From Nitrospina sp. (GTDB lineage: Bacteria > Nitrospinota > Nitrospinia > Nitrospinales > JACRGP01): 46,742 bases of DNA. How positions within the stretch are numbered: position 1 is the first letter of the stretch; each line of letters starts with the position of its first letter. The notes beneath the pieces were generated by a model, which saw only the letters and a list, made by a program, of their open reading frames with translations, was not told the origin of the DNA and did no database searches. Positions 34,608 to 44,966 of this stretch are shown here, piece after piece. Location: assembly GCA_024648695.1 (NCBI GenBank), contig JACAVV010000035.1, positions 1 to 46,742 on the forward strand. Direction: 5' to 3'. A program made the position numbers and the translations under genes.

Positions 34608-36431
34608 TTACAAAATTGCAAGGAAATTGCAGGCCTGGTAGCAGGCGTTGCAGTTGATGCACAAATCCATGTCGATGTGTGCCGCAACTTTTCTCGTTCC
34701 ACCTGTGATCGCTCCTGTGGGACAGGGTTTGATACAAGCACCGCAGGCCACACAGTCCTCTTCTTTTACGTAATAACGATACAAGCCGGTACACATGGCG
34801 GCATCACAGATTTGATCCTGAATATGCCGCTCGTATTCTTTGCGGAAATACTTCAGTCCGGTGAGCACCGATTTCACAGCGGTTTCACCCAATCCGCATA
34901 AAGAGGTTATGTTGATCTCTTCACACATGGCTTGCAGTTTATCGAGATACTCCATCTTACCGCGGCCTTCGGCGATGTCGTCGAGCATATTCTTGATGAG
35001 AGTCAGCCCGATTCGGCACGGTGTACATTTTCCGCACGTTTCACCTTCATTGAAACCAATCGAGAAACGCGTCAGGTCGATGATGCAGGCCGAATGGTCG
35101 TAAGCCGCCATGCTGGCCTGACCCATGATAGCGCCCGCTTCAATGAGGCTCTCGTAATCAGTTTTGGTATCAGCTTTTTCTGGTGGAAGGAATCCGCCGG
35201 TGACCCCGCCTACATGGATCACCTTCAGTTTCTTTTTCTTCATGATACCACCACAATAGTCGTCGACGATTTCACCAAGGGTGGTGTTCATATCGAGTTC
35301 CATCAGGCCGTTATATTTGATGTTGCCCGCGATTGCCCAGGTTTTACAACCGTGAGCATTTTCGGGTCCCATTCCGCGGTACCAATCGGCACCTTTTTTA
35401 ATGATGCTGGCCACGGTTGCATACGTTTCCGCATTATTCAAGCTGGTCGGATTACCCCACAATCCTTTTTCGGTGGAATGCGGCGGTTGCGCCTTCGGGA
35501 ACGGACGGTTGCCTTCGATGGATGACAACAATGCCGTGGATTCCCCACCAATAAACGCTTCCATCCCTTCGTGTACCCGGATGTTGATGCTGAAATCAGA
35601 ACCCATAATCTTGTCGCCCAGGAATCCACGTTCACGGCATTGCTCAAGGGCCATGTTGAGGCGTCTGACAGCAATCGAATAATCGGAACGGGTGTAGATG
35701 ATTCCTTCCGTCGCCTGAATGGCATAAGCGGCAATGAGCAATCCTTCAATAACCTGATGCGGGTTTCCCTCCATGATACTGCGGTCCATGTAGGAAGCCG
35801 GATTCCCTTCGTCGCCATTGACCACGATAAATTTTTCGTCAGATTTCTGATTGGCCGCCTTTTCCCACTTGACACCTGTATAGAATCCGCCGCCCCCTTT
35901 ACCACGCAGTCCGGATTTCTTGACTTCTTCAATGACTTCTTTGGGCTTCATGGATTTCAGCACTTTTTTCAGCGCTTCGTAGCCACCCACTTCAATGTAT
36001 TCATCAATGTTTTCGGGATCGATTCGCCCACCGAACTCCAAAGCCACCCTGCTCTGTTTTTCCAGGGTTTCGTAATAATCTTTTTTCGCCGCCGCTTTCG
36101 CAAACACTTTACCACCGATAACGTGGTCATTGAGGATTTTGGTAACCATTTCCGGTTTGACTTTTTCGTAAGTCACACGGTCCTGTCCGGGAACGTAAAC
36201 GTCCACCAGAACATCGCGACTGCAGTAGCCCCGGCAACCCACCTGACCCATTTTGCAACCACCTTTTTCGGCGAGTTCGGCATTGCCCTTCAATTCGGCA
36301 AGCTGTTTTTCGAATTCGTTATACACGTCCTGGGCACCTTCTGCCACGCCGCTCAAGCTCATGCAAACGGTGATCTTAACGGTTTCTTTTCCCTGTTCGG
36401 TTTTCTTAGGAGCCTCTTTAACAGCTTCCAT
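34608..36431 (-). CDS. NuoF/HydB-like FMN and iron-sulfur flavoprotein with C-terminal 2[4Fe-4S] domain
   Basis: The 607-residue protein has four parts. First is a thioredoxin-like N-terminus (to about 100), normally a [2Fe-2S] site, here with C23, C59, C66 and C70. Next is a NuoF FMN/NADH domain (about 165-400, with SGLRGKGGGGFYTG and NGDEGNPASYMDRSIMEGNPH). A SLBB-type segment and the N3 cluster site ETCGKCTPCRIG follow. Last is a two-cluster ferredoxin domain (CVACGACIKPCP and CINCNACYQAC). This is the plan of HydB/HndC-type subunits of bifurcating hydrogenases and related NAD(P)H:ferredoxin enzymes. No NuoE, NuoG or hydrogenase partner is adjacent. AAGGAGA precedes the ATG. It probably transfers electrons between NAD(P)H and ferredoxin in the cytoplasm. 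Confidence 0.9.
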   Translation of the reverse strand: MEAVKEAPKKTEQGKETVKITVCMSLSGVAEGAQDVYNEFEKQLAELKGNAELAEKGGCKMGQVGCRGYCSRDVLVDVYVPGQDRVTYEKVKPEMVTKILNDHVIGGKVFAKAAAKKDYYETLEKQSRVALEFGGRIDPENIDEYIEVGGYEALKKVLKSMKPKEVIEEVKKSGLRGKGGGGFYTGVKWEKAANQKSDEKFIVVNGDEGNPASYMDRSIMEGNPHQVIEGLLIAAYAIQATEGIIYTRSDYSIAVRRLNMALEQCRERGFLGDKIMGSDFSINIRVHEGMEAFIGGESTALLSSIEGNRPFPKAQPPHSTEKGLWGNPTSLNNAETYATVASIIKKGADWYRGMGPENAHGCKTWAIAGNIKYNGLMELDMNTTLGEIVDDYCGGIMKKKKLKVIHVGGVTGGFLPPEKADTKTDYESLIEAGAIMGQASMAAYDHSACIIDLTRFSIGFNEGETCGKCTPCRIGLTLIKNMLDDIAEGRGKMEYLDKLQAMCEEINITSLCGLGETAVKSVLTGLKYFRKEYERHIQDQICDAAMCTGLYRYYVKEEDCVACGACIKPCPTGAITGGTRKVAAHIDMDLCINCNACYQACNFLAIL

Positions 36432-37096
36432 GGGGGCGTTCTCCTTAATACTTGATATTTTCGAGGACGGTTAGGTCCTGACGGGTTGATTCAAAACAAA
36501 TGTTCCCGCAATCAACGGAAATCTAATGTTATAACATCTCACAAAATGGATAGAAATGCCAAGTATTTTAGAATCAGAGGCCACTATTGTCAATCGTTGG
36601 AAAGGGATTTCTGAAAAATTATTGCTTGTTTTGGAAGTGTTGAGATAAAGCATTTAAAATAAAGGCTTTATGCTAACGGTTATCAGGTTGAGATTGTACG
36701 GAAACAGACAGATTTGGTTATAGTTTGGACATCTTTAGGGTAAAACTCTCATAATTCATTTAATAATGAAAGTATCTTGAAAGTTTTTATCTTTTACGGG
36801 TTTATCGATTTTGTTCTGATCCCTGCCCTTGTGGTGAATGTCTTAAATCAGAAATTGGAAGTTTGATTCTGAGTCACCCGGTTTGCGATGAATGCACCGC
36901 GCTAGAGCATTAGGAACATCTTTTCTTCCGGTGAAATCAAAAATTTGATTTTTTCCGCTATTGTCTTCTTTTTTTTTATTATTATAATACATCCATCCTT
37001 AGCCTGGGTATTATCCAAATTATTTTTGGGTCGAATCCCCCAAGGTCGTTTTGTTCCTGTAATTCAATTTCACTGATTTCATACCAGGTGTCGATA
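36432..37096. other. 665-base divergent gap between the NuoF-like and DUF502 genes
   Basis: No gene or RNA was recognised. The region is A+T-rich and must hold promoters for both flanking genes; I could not identify a convincing -35/-10 pair by eye. Confidence 0.5.
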
Positions 37097-37792
37097 ATGT
37101 TGTTTAGTCGTTTTAGAAAAAGGTTACGCAATATTTTTGTGACGGGCTTGCTGGTCACGGTCCCAGTGGTTTTCACTTTTTTTATTTTGAATTTTCTTTT
37201 TAAAACCCTGGACAATTCCCTGTCGCCAGTATTCACAAAACTCCTTATTTTTATGGGAGTCTCCCTAAAAGAGGGTTTTCGGGTGCCGGGGATCGGTCTT
37301 TCCATGACCGTTCTGATCATTCTTGTGGTGGGTTTGTTAACCACCAATATTTTTGGAAAAAAGCTGGTTGCCGTGGGTGAGGCTATTGTTGAAAAAATTC
37401 CATTCGTACGCAGTGTCTATAATGGAACAAAACAGGTAGTGTCTTCGGTGGCGCAGGCGGATACTAGGGCTTTCAGCAAGTGTGTGCTGGTAGAGTTTCC
37501 GCGGCAGGGAGTTTATGCTATGGGCTTCGTGACTGGTGTTGCCAAGGGTGAGGTGCAGGTCAAGACTGCGGAGAAGGTTTTAAATATATTCATTCCCACC
37601 ACGCCCAATCCGACCTCGGGTTTTCTTGTTTTTGTCCCGGAGAAAGAAACCATTGAACTTACCATGACCATTGAAGATGGCATCAAACTTATCATCTCGG
37701 GTGGAATCGTCACTCCGGATTACCATGGAGCCGCTATCAAGGAACTGGAAGGGGTTCAGGGAGTCACCGAGCTAAAGGATATGAAAGTTTGA
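37097..37792 (+). CDS. DUF502 family membrane protein
   Basis: This is a two-helix inner-membrane protein of unknown function (COG2928). A basic start (FSRFRKRLRN) is followed by a first hydrophobic helix at about residues 14-36, a short loop containing PVFTKLLIFMG and FRVPGIGLS, and a second helix at about 65-85. EKIPFVRSVYNGTKQVVSSV, the most conserved part of the family, leads into a beta-rich domain (CVLVEFPRQGVYAMGFVTG and NPTSGFLVFVP). I chose the ATG at 37097 because of AGGTG just upstream; a GTG nine bases earlier is possible. Its stop overlaps the next start codon. Confidence 0.9.
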   Translation: MLFSRFRKRLRNIFVTGLLVTVPVVFTFFILNFLFKTLDNSLSPVFTKLLIFMGVSLKEGFRVPGIGLSMTVLIILVVGLLTTNIFGKKLVAVGEAIVEKIPFVRSVYNGTKQVVSSVAQADTRAFSKCVLVEFPRQGVYAMGFVTGVAKGEVQVKTAEKVLNIFIPTTPNPTSGFLVFVPEKETIELTMTIEDGIKLIISGGIVTPDYHGAAIKELEGVQGVTELKDMKV

Positions 37793-38466
37793 GCGGAAAT
37801 GAGCTTGATGATCTCAATGTTCTGTTCCTTGATAACCACCTGATAGCCTTTGAAAAACCTTTCGGCTTGCTAACTCAATCGGACCATACCGGGTCACCTT
37901 CCTTACTGAACCTGGCAAAAGCCTGGATAAAAACTGAATTTAACAAGCCGGGCAATGTTTACCTTGGAATGATCCATCGCCTGGATCAACCGGTTGCCGG
38001 AGTGATATTATTTGCTCGAACCTCTAAAGCCGCTTCCCGCCTGTCGGCGCAATTTCGCGAAAAGAGCACACAAAAATTTTATCGAGCCATTGTAGAGAAC
38101 CGGGTTCACCCGGAAGAAGCGTCTCTGGTTTCTTATTTGGTAAAGGGCAAAAACTGCAAGGCCACGGTGTATCCGCGCTCGACACCCGAAGCGAAACGGG
38201 CGGAATTGAGTTATCGGCAACTTTGTTCTTTCCCGGAAAACAGTGAACTGGAAATTTTGCTTCACACCGGCCGCTTTCACCAGATTCGCGCGCAGTTGGC
38301 CTTTGCAGGCCACCCCATTGTGGGCGATGTGAAATACGGAGCCAGGTATGATTTACCGAACCGGCACATTGCCCTTTTCGCAAGCAAGCTGGTGGTCCGA
38401 CATCCGGTGAGCAAGGAAACTTTGACCATTGAATGCCCGGAGCCCAAAGGCTGGCCTTTTATTTAA
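37789..38466 (+). CDS. RluA family RNA pseudouridine synthase
   Basis: This enzyme converts uridine to pseudouridine in rRNA or tRNA. FLDNHLIAFEKPFGLLTQ opens the catalytic domain, HRLDQPVAGV carries the nucleophile D66, and LHTGRFHQIRAQLAFAGHPIVGDVKYG is the family's C-terminal signature. At 225 residues it lacks the N-terminal S4 domain of RluC/RluD, resembling RluA or TruC-type enzymes. The TTG start overlaps the DUF502 stop as TTGA, a sign of translational coupling. The target base cannot be predicted. Confidence 0.93.
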   Translation: MSGNELDDLNVLFLDNHLIAFEKPFGLLTQSDHTGSPSLLNLAKAWIKTEFNKPGNVYLGMIHRLDQPVAGVILFARTSKAASRLSAQFREKSTQKFYRAIVENRVHPEEASLVSYLVKGKNCKATVYPRSTPEAKRAELSYRQLCSFPENSELEILLHTGRFHQIRAQLAFAGHPIVGDVKYGARYDLPNRHIALFASKLVVRHPVSKETLTIECPEPKGWPFI

Positions 38467-38747
38467 CTCCTACCTTTTTTCTGGAGGGTGTGGATGGTTC
38501 CGAAAAGGTTGTTGGCGATGGGGTTTCCGCTTTCCTGTCTTTAAATTTTGTGCGATTGCCATTTTTTCTGTTCCCTTTTGCGTTTCTTGTATTCCTGCCA
38601 AAGTTCCCTCGCCCGGTCTAGGTCGTTTTGCTGAAACTTCTTTGTTCCGCCACGGTGATCGGATTTTGAATCAACTAAATCGAAATTGAAAGATGCATAT
38701 AAAAAGTTTACTGAAAGGATGTCATTTTTTAAGTTTAAAAATATGAG

Positions 38748-41700
38748 CTAGGTTTTTTTATTTTTTACGTTTGGTTTTACTGAAAACTCTGTAAGGTTTT
38801 GAATCATGCTGTAGAAGGAGGGAACCAGTAAGGTGCCGATTATGGCCGAGGCAAGCATTCCACCAAATACTATGGTTCCCAGAGACTGTCGGCTATTGGC
38901 TCCCGCCCCGGTGGCGATCACCAAAGGCAAGACTCCCAGAATGAAAGAAATTGCCGTCATCATCACCGCCCGAAAGCGAAGCCGGGCAGAGGTGATCGCC
39001 GCATCGTATATGGACTTCCCGTCTTCCCTAAGCGACTTGGAAAACTCAATGATCAGGATGGCATTTTTGGAGGCCATACCTACCAGCATGATCAATCCGA
39101 TCTGGGCGTAGATATCGAGATTATGCCCAAATTGGCGTGATGCTAATAAGGCTCCTCCTAAAGCAAGCGGAACCGATAGAATGACTCCCCAGGGAATGGA
39201 CCAACTTTCATACTGGGCAACCAGAAACAGGTAAACCAAAATCAGCGCCAACGCAAATACCAGGGCTCCCTGGTCTCCAGCTTTGATTTCCTGAAATGTC
39301 ATGCCGGACCATTCAAACCCCATTCCTTCGGGAAGGACCCGTTGGGCCAGATCCCGGACCGCTACAATTGCCTGTCCGGTGCTGAAACCTTGTCCCGGCG
39401 ACCCATTGATTTTAGCCGATCGGTACATATTGAAGCGGGTAAGCGATTCGGGACCCAGCGTGGATGAAGTTTTGGTCAGGGTATTTAACGGCACCATGGT
39501 TCCGTCTGCGCTCCTGACATAAATCCGTCCAATATCGCCAGGATCGTCACGATAGCTGGATTCTGCTTGTATCATGACTCGATAGACACGACCGAACTTA
39601 TTAAAGTCATTCACATAAAATGAACCCAACTGAGATTGAAGGCTTGAAAAAATGTCCGCAACAGGAATTCCCAGGGCTTTCGCTTGAAGGCGGTCGATAT
39701 CCAGGGTGATCTGTGGGACCTCAGCTGTAAATGTGCTGAACACATTTTGTAACTCCGGTACCTGGTTTGCTTCAAACACAAAGCCTCGCATTGCAGAGGC
39801 AAGGTTTTGAGGATCTCCCCCCCGTAGATCCTGCAATTGCATTTCAAAACCACTGGCGTTTCCAAGGCTCCTAATAGGAGGCGGTGTGAATGCGATGGCG
39901 CGGGCACCGGGCACGTGGCTTGTCATTTCCCAGAGCCGACCCAGAAGGGCCTGGCTTGAAAGAGCGGGTGTTTTCCGTTCCGCCCAGGGCTTTAGCACCG
40001 CAATGACGGTTCCTGAATTGGGCTTCGTACCGCTAATCAATCCCCTACCAACAAGGGCAACGATGTTTTCGACTCCGGGAAGGGTTGTCACCATATCTTC
40101 AACCTGTTGAATAATCTGGTCTGTTCGATTTATGGATGCTCCGTCCGGTAATTCAAGATCAACAAATAAAACGCCCTGATCTTCCTGTGGAATAAAACCC
40201 GTTGGTGAGTTGACAAAAACCCAATATGTCCCTCCGCCGATAATAAGAAACAGCAGGAAGCTGACGACTAGCCCTTTTAAAAGTAGCCTGACAAAAAACA
40301 GGTAGGCCGAGGAAATTCGGTCGAACACAGCCTCAAACCATCGCAGGGCAAACCAGGGGCGACTCTCTCTTTTTCGTAGCAAAATCGAGCATAAAGCGGG
40401 GCTCAAGGTTAATGCATTCAGGGAGGAGAAAGATACGGCGATGGCAATGGTTACCGAAAATTGTCTGTAGAGCTGGCCTGGAATTCCAGCCATAAATGCA
40501 ATGGGCACAAACACCGCCAGTAAAACCAGGGTGGTGGCAACTACTGGTCCAAACACTTCGTTCATAGCTATGCGCGTGGCTTCTTTGGGTGGCATCCCGT
40601 CTTCAATATGTCTTTGGACATTTTCCACCACGACAATGGCATCGTCCACCACCACGCCAATAGCCAGGACAAGCGCAAAAAGGGTCAGCGAATTTATTGA
40701 ATAATCGAAGGCCAGGAGCAGGGCGAATGTCCCGATTAATGATACCGGAATCGCCAAAGCGGGAATCAGGGTGGCGCGCCAGTCCTGAATAAAGATATAA
40801 ACCACCAACACAACCAGGGCTAGCGCGATAAACAGGGTTTCGACCAGTTCCTGAAGGGAGCTTTCAATAAATGCAGTAGAGTCATAGCCGATTGTATAGT
40901 CAATATCATCCGGAAAGTTCTTCGACAACTCAGCGAGCTTGTCTCTGATTCTTTGGGCAACATCCAGAGCGTTTGCATCCGGCAATTGAAAAATGGCAAA
41001 GCTGACAGCCGGCGAATGGTTGAGGCGGGTAAAGGTTTCATAGGTTTGTGAACTAAGCTCTACCTGCGCAACATCTCTTATTCGCACCGCAGACCCGTTA
41101 GGTTTAGCGAGGATAATTATGTTTTCAAATTCGGAGACATCTGACAGCCGGCCTTTGGCCTGAATGGTGTATTGAAATTGCTGATTGGGAGATGCGGGTG
41201 CCTGACCCACTTTCCCCGCCGCGGCTTGAAGGTTTTGGTCGCGGATGGCGCTGATAACATCATTCGTGGTTATTCCCAAATCAACCATCTTGGCCGGATC
41301 CAGCCACATCCGCAAGGAGTAATCCAGTGCTCCAAAGATGACTACCTGGCTCACCCCCGGAACGCGGGATAAAACATCTTTTATATTTATAGAAATGAAG
41401 TTACTTAAAAATAATTGATCGTAAGTTTTATTTGGGGAAGAAAAACCGATGATCTGGAGCATTTCCGGGGACAGTTTTCTTACCGAAACTCCTGACCGGT
41501 TGACTTCCTCTGGTAATGACGGGGTGGCCAGGGACACTCGATTCTGAACATTAACCGCCGCCATATCGGGATCGGTTCCGACCTCAAATGTAACATCCAG
41601 CGTATAAGAACCACTATCCGTACTATTGGATGACATGTAAAGCATATCTTCCACGCCATTGACCTGGGCTTCTATTGGAACTGCCACTGTACTTTCGAGG

Positions 41701-41870
41701 ACGGCGGCACTGGCTCCGGGATAACTTGTAGTGACCTGGACGACAGGTGGTGCAATTCGCGGGTATAGAGACACCGGTAGTTGAGGAAGCGCTACCAGAC
41801 CGGCAATTACAATGATAATGGATATGACAAAAGCGAATCGTGGACGATTAATAAAGAAATGGCTGAACAT
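38748..41870 (-). CDS. RND efflux pump inner-membrane transporter, HAE1 (AcrB-like) family
   Basis: This proton-driven multidrug exporter works as a trimer in the inner membrane. At 1040 residues it has the expected twelve-helix duplicated plan. The start [18 protein letters not shown] and [24 protein letters not shown] are typical. The proton-relay pair is visible in [19 protein letters not shown] near residue 405, and the partner lysine lies in [15 protein letters not shown] near 940. Porter-domain segments such as [22 protein letters not shown] are intact. It forms one operon with the adaptor gene 3 bases upstream in transcription order and the outer-membrane factor gene. No regulator gene is adjacent. 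Confidence 0.96.
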   Translation of the reverse strand: MFSHFFINRPRFAFVISIIIVIAGLVALPQLPVSLYPRIAPPVVQVTTSYPGASAAVLESTVAVPIEAQVNGVEDMLYMSSNSTDSGSYTLDVTFEVGTDPDMAAVNVQNRVSLATPSLPEEVNRSGVSVRKLSPEMLQIIGFSSPNKTYDQLFLSNFISINIKDVLSRVPGVSQVVIFGALDYSLRMWLDPAKMVDLGITTNDVISAIRDQNLQAAAGKVGQAPASPNQQFQYTIQAKGRLSDVSEFENIIILAKPNGSAVRIRDVAQVELSSQTYETFTRLNHSPAVSFAIFQLPDANALDVAQRIRDKLAELSKNFPDDIDYTIGYDSTAFIESSLQELVETLFIALALVVLVVYIFIQDWRATLIPALAIPVSLIGTFALLLAFDYSINSLTLFALVLAIGVVVDDAIVVVENVQRHIEDGMPPKEATRIAMNEVFGPVVATTLVLLAVFVPIAFMAGIPGQLYRQFSVTIAIAVSFSSLNALTLSPALCSILLRKRESRPWFALRWFEAVFDRISSAYLFFVRLLLKGLVVSFLLFLIIGGGTYWVFVNSPTGFIPQEDQGVLFVDLELPDGASINRTDQIIQQVEDMVTTLPGVENIVALVGRGLISGTKPNSGTVIAVLKPWAERKTPALSSQALLGRLWEMTSHVPGARAIAFTPPPIRSLGNASGFEMQLQDLRGGDPQNLASAMRGFVFEANQVPELQNVFSTFTAEVPQITLDIDRLQAKALGIPVADIFSSLQSQLGSFYVNDFNKFGRVYRVMIQAESSYRDDPGDIGRIYVRSADGTMVPLNTLTKTSSTLGPESLTRFNMYRSAKINGSPGQGFSTGQAIVAVRDLAQRVLPEGMGFEWSGMTFQEIKAGDQGALVFALALILVYLFLVAQYESWSIPWGVILSVPLALGGALLASRQFGHNLDIYAQIGLIMLVGMASKNAILIIEFSKSLREDGKSIYDAAITSARLRFRAVMMTAISFILGVLPLVIATGAGANSRQSLGTIVFGGMLASAIIGTLLVPSFYSMIQNLTEFSVKPNVKNKKT

Positions 41871-41873
41871 TCT

Positions 41874-43058
41874 TTATTTTCTTTTGGGTTGAGGAATGCG
41901 TGAAGATGAAGTATCTACGGTTATTCCTGGTCTGACTTTCTGGAGGCCTTCAGAAATGACCCACTCCCCGACTTCCAGTCCCGACTTTACGATCCATTTC
42001 ACCCCATGTTTTTCTCCCACTTTAATAGGTCGTTTATGGACCCGGTTTTCTGCATCCACGACCAGAACAAATTTTCCCTGCTGATCTTCTTGAATGGCGA
42101 TCTGGGGAATGACTTTCTCCGAACGAATCTCGTCACGTTGAACAATCACCTTCACAAACTGTCCGGGCATTAACAAACGGATCGTATGTGGGATATCTGC
42201 CTTTCCCGGCAAAACATTTTTACTTGGATTGGAAAATATGGCGCGGATAGTGATCGTACCTGTTTTCTCATCAACGATATGGCTGACAAAATCTTCCGTC
42301 CCCTTGAAAGGGTAAAAGGTTCCATTGGGTAATAGAAGTTTGGGTGTAAATGTGGTGGCTCGGCCTTTTTTTAGCTGGTTTTGAAATTCGGTGAGCACTT
42401 CAGCCGAACTCACCGTAAAAAGAACATACCTCGGGTCCATTTGAACCAGGGTGGCGAGGGGACCCGTCTCCGGTGAAACCAGATTGCCTTCGTTTACCGT
42501 TACCAGGCCTATTCGACCTGCGATTGGAGATCGAATTTCGGTGTAGCTCAAGTTTAATTTCGCCTGTTCCAGATTGGCCTGGGCCTCCAGAAAACTGGCT
42601 TCGGCTTTAAGAACATCACTTTGCGCTTTGTCCAGATCGGATTGGGACACAGCGCCTTTTCGAACGGAACGAACCCGTTTTAAATAGATTTTCGCATTTT
42701 CAACTGTCGCCTGGGCCTTGGCAACATTGGCTTCGGCCGCCCTTACCGCAATTCTATAGGGTTTTTGCTCGATAATGAAAAGCAGGTCTCCCTTGGTAAT
42801 TTCCTCTCCTTCCTTAAAATTTCTTTTTTCAAGGTAACCTTGTACACGGGCTACAAGGTTCACCGTTTTGACTGGAGTGATCCGCCCAACCAGTTCATGG
42901 GTTCGAATGACTTTTTCCAGAACAACAGGGGCCACCGTCACCGAAGGGGAAGGACGTTTAGTTACAGGCGCCGCGCTATTCACCTGCTGGCACCCATTCA
43001 GGGTGGCCAACAGCATAAGCCCTGGAATTAATAGATACTGCTTTTGAATTTTAAACAA
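41874..43058 (-). CDS. RND efflux periplasmic adaptor (AcrA-like lipoprotein)
   Basis: This membrane-fusion protein links the RND pump to its outer-membrane channel. The signal peptide ends in a lipobox (TLNGC), so the protein is probably lipid-anchored at the inner membrane. VNLVARVQGYLEKRNFKEGEEITKGDLLFIIEQ is the first half of the lipoyl domain. A coiled-coil hairpin spans about residues 105-160 (SDLDKAQSDVLKAEASFLEAQANLEQAK), and LSYTEIRSPIAGRIGLVTVNEGN completes the lipoyl domain. Beta-barrel and membrane-proximal domains follow to residue 394. It sits between the pump gene (3 bases away) and the OMF gene. Confidence 0.95.
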   Translation of the reverse strand: MFKIQKQYLLIPGLMLLATLNGCQQVNSAAPVTKRPSPSVTVAPVVLEKVIRTHELVGRITPVKTVNLVARVQGYLEKRNFKEGEEITKGDLLFIIEQKPYRIAVRAAEANVAKAQATVENAKIYLKRVRSVRKGAVSQSDLDKAQSDVLKAEASFLEAQANLEQAKLNLSYTEIRSPIAGRIGLVTVNEGNLVSPETGPLATLVQMDPRYVLFTVSSAEVLTEFQNQLKKGRATTFTPKLLLPNGTFYPFKGTEDFVSHIVDEKTGTITIRAIFSNPSKNVLPGKADIPHTIRLLMPGQFVKVIVQRDEIRSEKVIPQIAIQEDQQGKFVLVVDAENRVHKRPIKVGEKHGVKWIVKSGLEVGEWVISEGLQKVRPGITVDTSSSRIPQPKRK

Positions 43059-43082
43059 AATTGAATCCCGGTCCTTGAGCCA

Positions 43083-44579
43083 TTATGAGTTTATGTTGTT
43101 ATTAAGAGCATCCACCATTAAGGGTTTCCAACCTCCCCCAAGGGCTTTGTATAGCCTTATCAAATTAGAAACCACTTTGCCTTCACTTGTGGCCAGTTTA
43201 TCCTGAAAAGTAAAAAGGGATCTTTCCGCTTCGAGAACACCCAAAAAATCGGACAGGCCGGCCTTGTACAATTCCTGGGCGAGGTCTACCGCCTCTTTGG
43301 CGGATGCGATGGACTTGAGTAAGTATTCCCGCCGGATTTGTTCTTCGGCATAATCTATCAAAGCATTTTCAACTTCCTTCACCGCTTTCAATACTGCAGA
43401 TTCATATCGAATCAGTGCCTGTTCCTGGATTTCATCTTCAACTTTAATGTTTTGCCTTATTCGGCCCGCACTAAAAATATTCCAGGTCACCTGAGGACCA
43501 ATTTGATAAGCCGCGGCGGGTCCTGCGAAAAAGCTTGCCGCTGAAATGGATTCCAGCCCCACCGAACCTAACAATCTGAGCTTAGGGTAAAGATCCGCAG
43601 TGGCGACACCCACTCGGGCAGTCTGGGCCGCCAATTCTCTTTCTGCCTGACGGATATCCGGTCTTCTTCGTAAAAGGTCTGCCGGAACCCCCACAACCAC
43701 TTCAATTGAAGTTAAAGGAATTTTGGAATTATCATCAAGGCTTTGCTTTAGTGTACCGGGAAACTCACCAAGTAATACAGCAAGACCATTCTTGGCCTTT
43801 TCAATTCCAATTTTCAGGGTGGGAATTTCTGATTTTGTACTCTCCAGGTTGTATTGGGCCTGTGCTTTGGTCAACGTTGTTGTCAATCCCGCTTCCAATC
43901 GGGCCTCTACAATTTCTAACGAATTTTCCTGGGAATCACGGTTCTTTTCTGCGGCCCGAAGCCGGGCTTGAAAAGTACGGATTTCCAGATAATTCAGAGC
44001 CACCTCGGCTCCTAAAGTGACGAGGATATCATTTAATTGTTCCTGTGTTGCTTGCAATGTTGCATCCGCCGCCTCAATGGAACGTTGAATGCCTCCAAAT
44101 AAATCGATTTCCCAACTCGCATCAAAACCAGATGAGTATAAGGTGCTTGTTTGGCTTGTACCAAGTGCATTGAGGGATCTTTGTTTCGTAATGTCGCCCC
44201 CCAGGTTGACGTTTGGAGCCCGACCGGCACTGGCAATTTCCCGGCGAGCGCGTTCCTCTCTGACGCGGGACTGGGCCAGTTTTAAATCCAGGTTGTTTTC
44301 AACCGCTTTTTTAACCAATTGATTCAACAGGGGGTCTTCAAGAGTATTCCACCAGTCGGCCAGCATTTCGGGAGTCACCCGCTTGACAGGAATATCCGGG
44401 TAGTCTTCTTCAGAATTGGGATCTTTGGGTTTGAAGGATTGATTCTCAAGTTTTGTATTAAAACTTTTTGGTACTTTGGGTTCCGGAGGGATGTAATCGG
44501 GTCCAACCGTAATACACCCTCCTAAGAACAAAAAAAAGAACACCGCAGTAAAATTTATTAAAGGACTTGCATGGCCCAT
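43083..44579 (-). CDS. Outer-membrane efflux lipoprotein, NodT/OprM-type
   Basis: This TolC-like channel subunit forms a trimer spanning the outer membrane and periplasm. From the ATG at 44579 a signal peptide ends in a lipobox (FLGGC), so the mature protein starts CITVGPDYIPPEPKVP, the usual NodT-family opening. Two outer-membrane-efflux repeats are visible. WWNTLEDPLLNQLVKKAVENNLDLKLAQSRVREERA opens the first. The second contains GVPADLLRRRPDIRQAERELAAQTARVGVATADLYPKL. Frames starting at 44645 or 44660 would lengthen the n-region to an implausible size. It is the first gene of the operon with the adaptor and the pump. Confidence 0.95.
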   Translation of the reverse strand: MGHASPLINFTAVFFFLFLGGCITVGPDYIPPEPKVPKSFNTKLENQSFKPKDPNSEEDYPDIPVKRVTPEMLADWWNTLEDPLLNQLVKKAVENNLDLKLAQSRVREERARREIASAGRAPNVNLGGDITKQRSLNALGTSQTSTLYSSGFDASWEIDLFGGIQRSIEAADATLQATQEQLNDILVTLGAEVALNYLEIRTFQARLRAAEKNRDSQENSLEIVEARLEAGLTTTLTKAQAQYNLESTKSEIPTLKIGIEKAKNGLAVLLGEFPGTLKQSLDDNSKIPLTSIEVVVGVPADLLRRRPDIRQAERELAAQTARVGVATADLYPKLRLLGSVGLESISAASFFAGPAAAYQIGPQVTWNIFSAGRIRQNIKVEDEIQEQALIRYESAVLKAVKEVENALIDYAEEQIRREYLLKSIASAKEAVDLAQELYKAGLSDFLGVLEAERSLFTFQDKLATSEGKVVSNLIRLYKALGGGWKPLMVDALNNNINS

Positions 44580-44966
44580 AATTTTTGAATGGCTTTCCCC
44601 AGATTGACGGATGGAGCTAATAGATAGCCTATTGAATTTTAACATCTTAGCGAAGAACAATCATTCGTGAATATATAAATTTTCAAGGAAGCTAAATTTG
44701 AATAACAATACTCTCACGAAACCTTTTGAGCCATTCATTAAAACGGGGTCAATGGAATAGGGACCCATGGGAGCAGAAATAGGAGTCAAAATGGGGAAAG
44801 TATTATTGTTTATATATTAAAGGAAGTTTTAGGAGGCAGGCTCCGATTTGGTAGCAGTGTGTGTATTTCGACTTTTGCCTGCCGTATTTGGTTTAGATTA
44901 TTGATTTTGTCATCAAGACTATTTCCATGTCTCCATTTTCTTCCTCAATTGCGATAAAATAGAGGG
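44580..44966. other. 387-base divergent gap between the RND operon and the GNAT gene
   Basis: No gene or clear promoter was recognised. No operator-like palindrome of note was seen, although regulation of the efflux operon would be expected to act here. Confidence 0.5.

Noticed and set aside
35571-36455. Open frame of 294 codons on the plus strand opposite the NuoF-like gene
   Set aside because: The NuoF-like frame on the minus strand has clear cofactor motifs and a ribosome binding site; the plus-strand frame is Phe/His-rich without family features.
38429-38689. An 86-codon frame after the pseudouridine synthase gene
   Set aside because: It starts inside the preceding gene, has no ribosome binding site and no recognisable domain.
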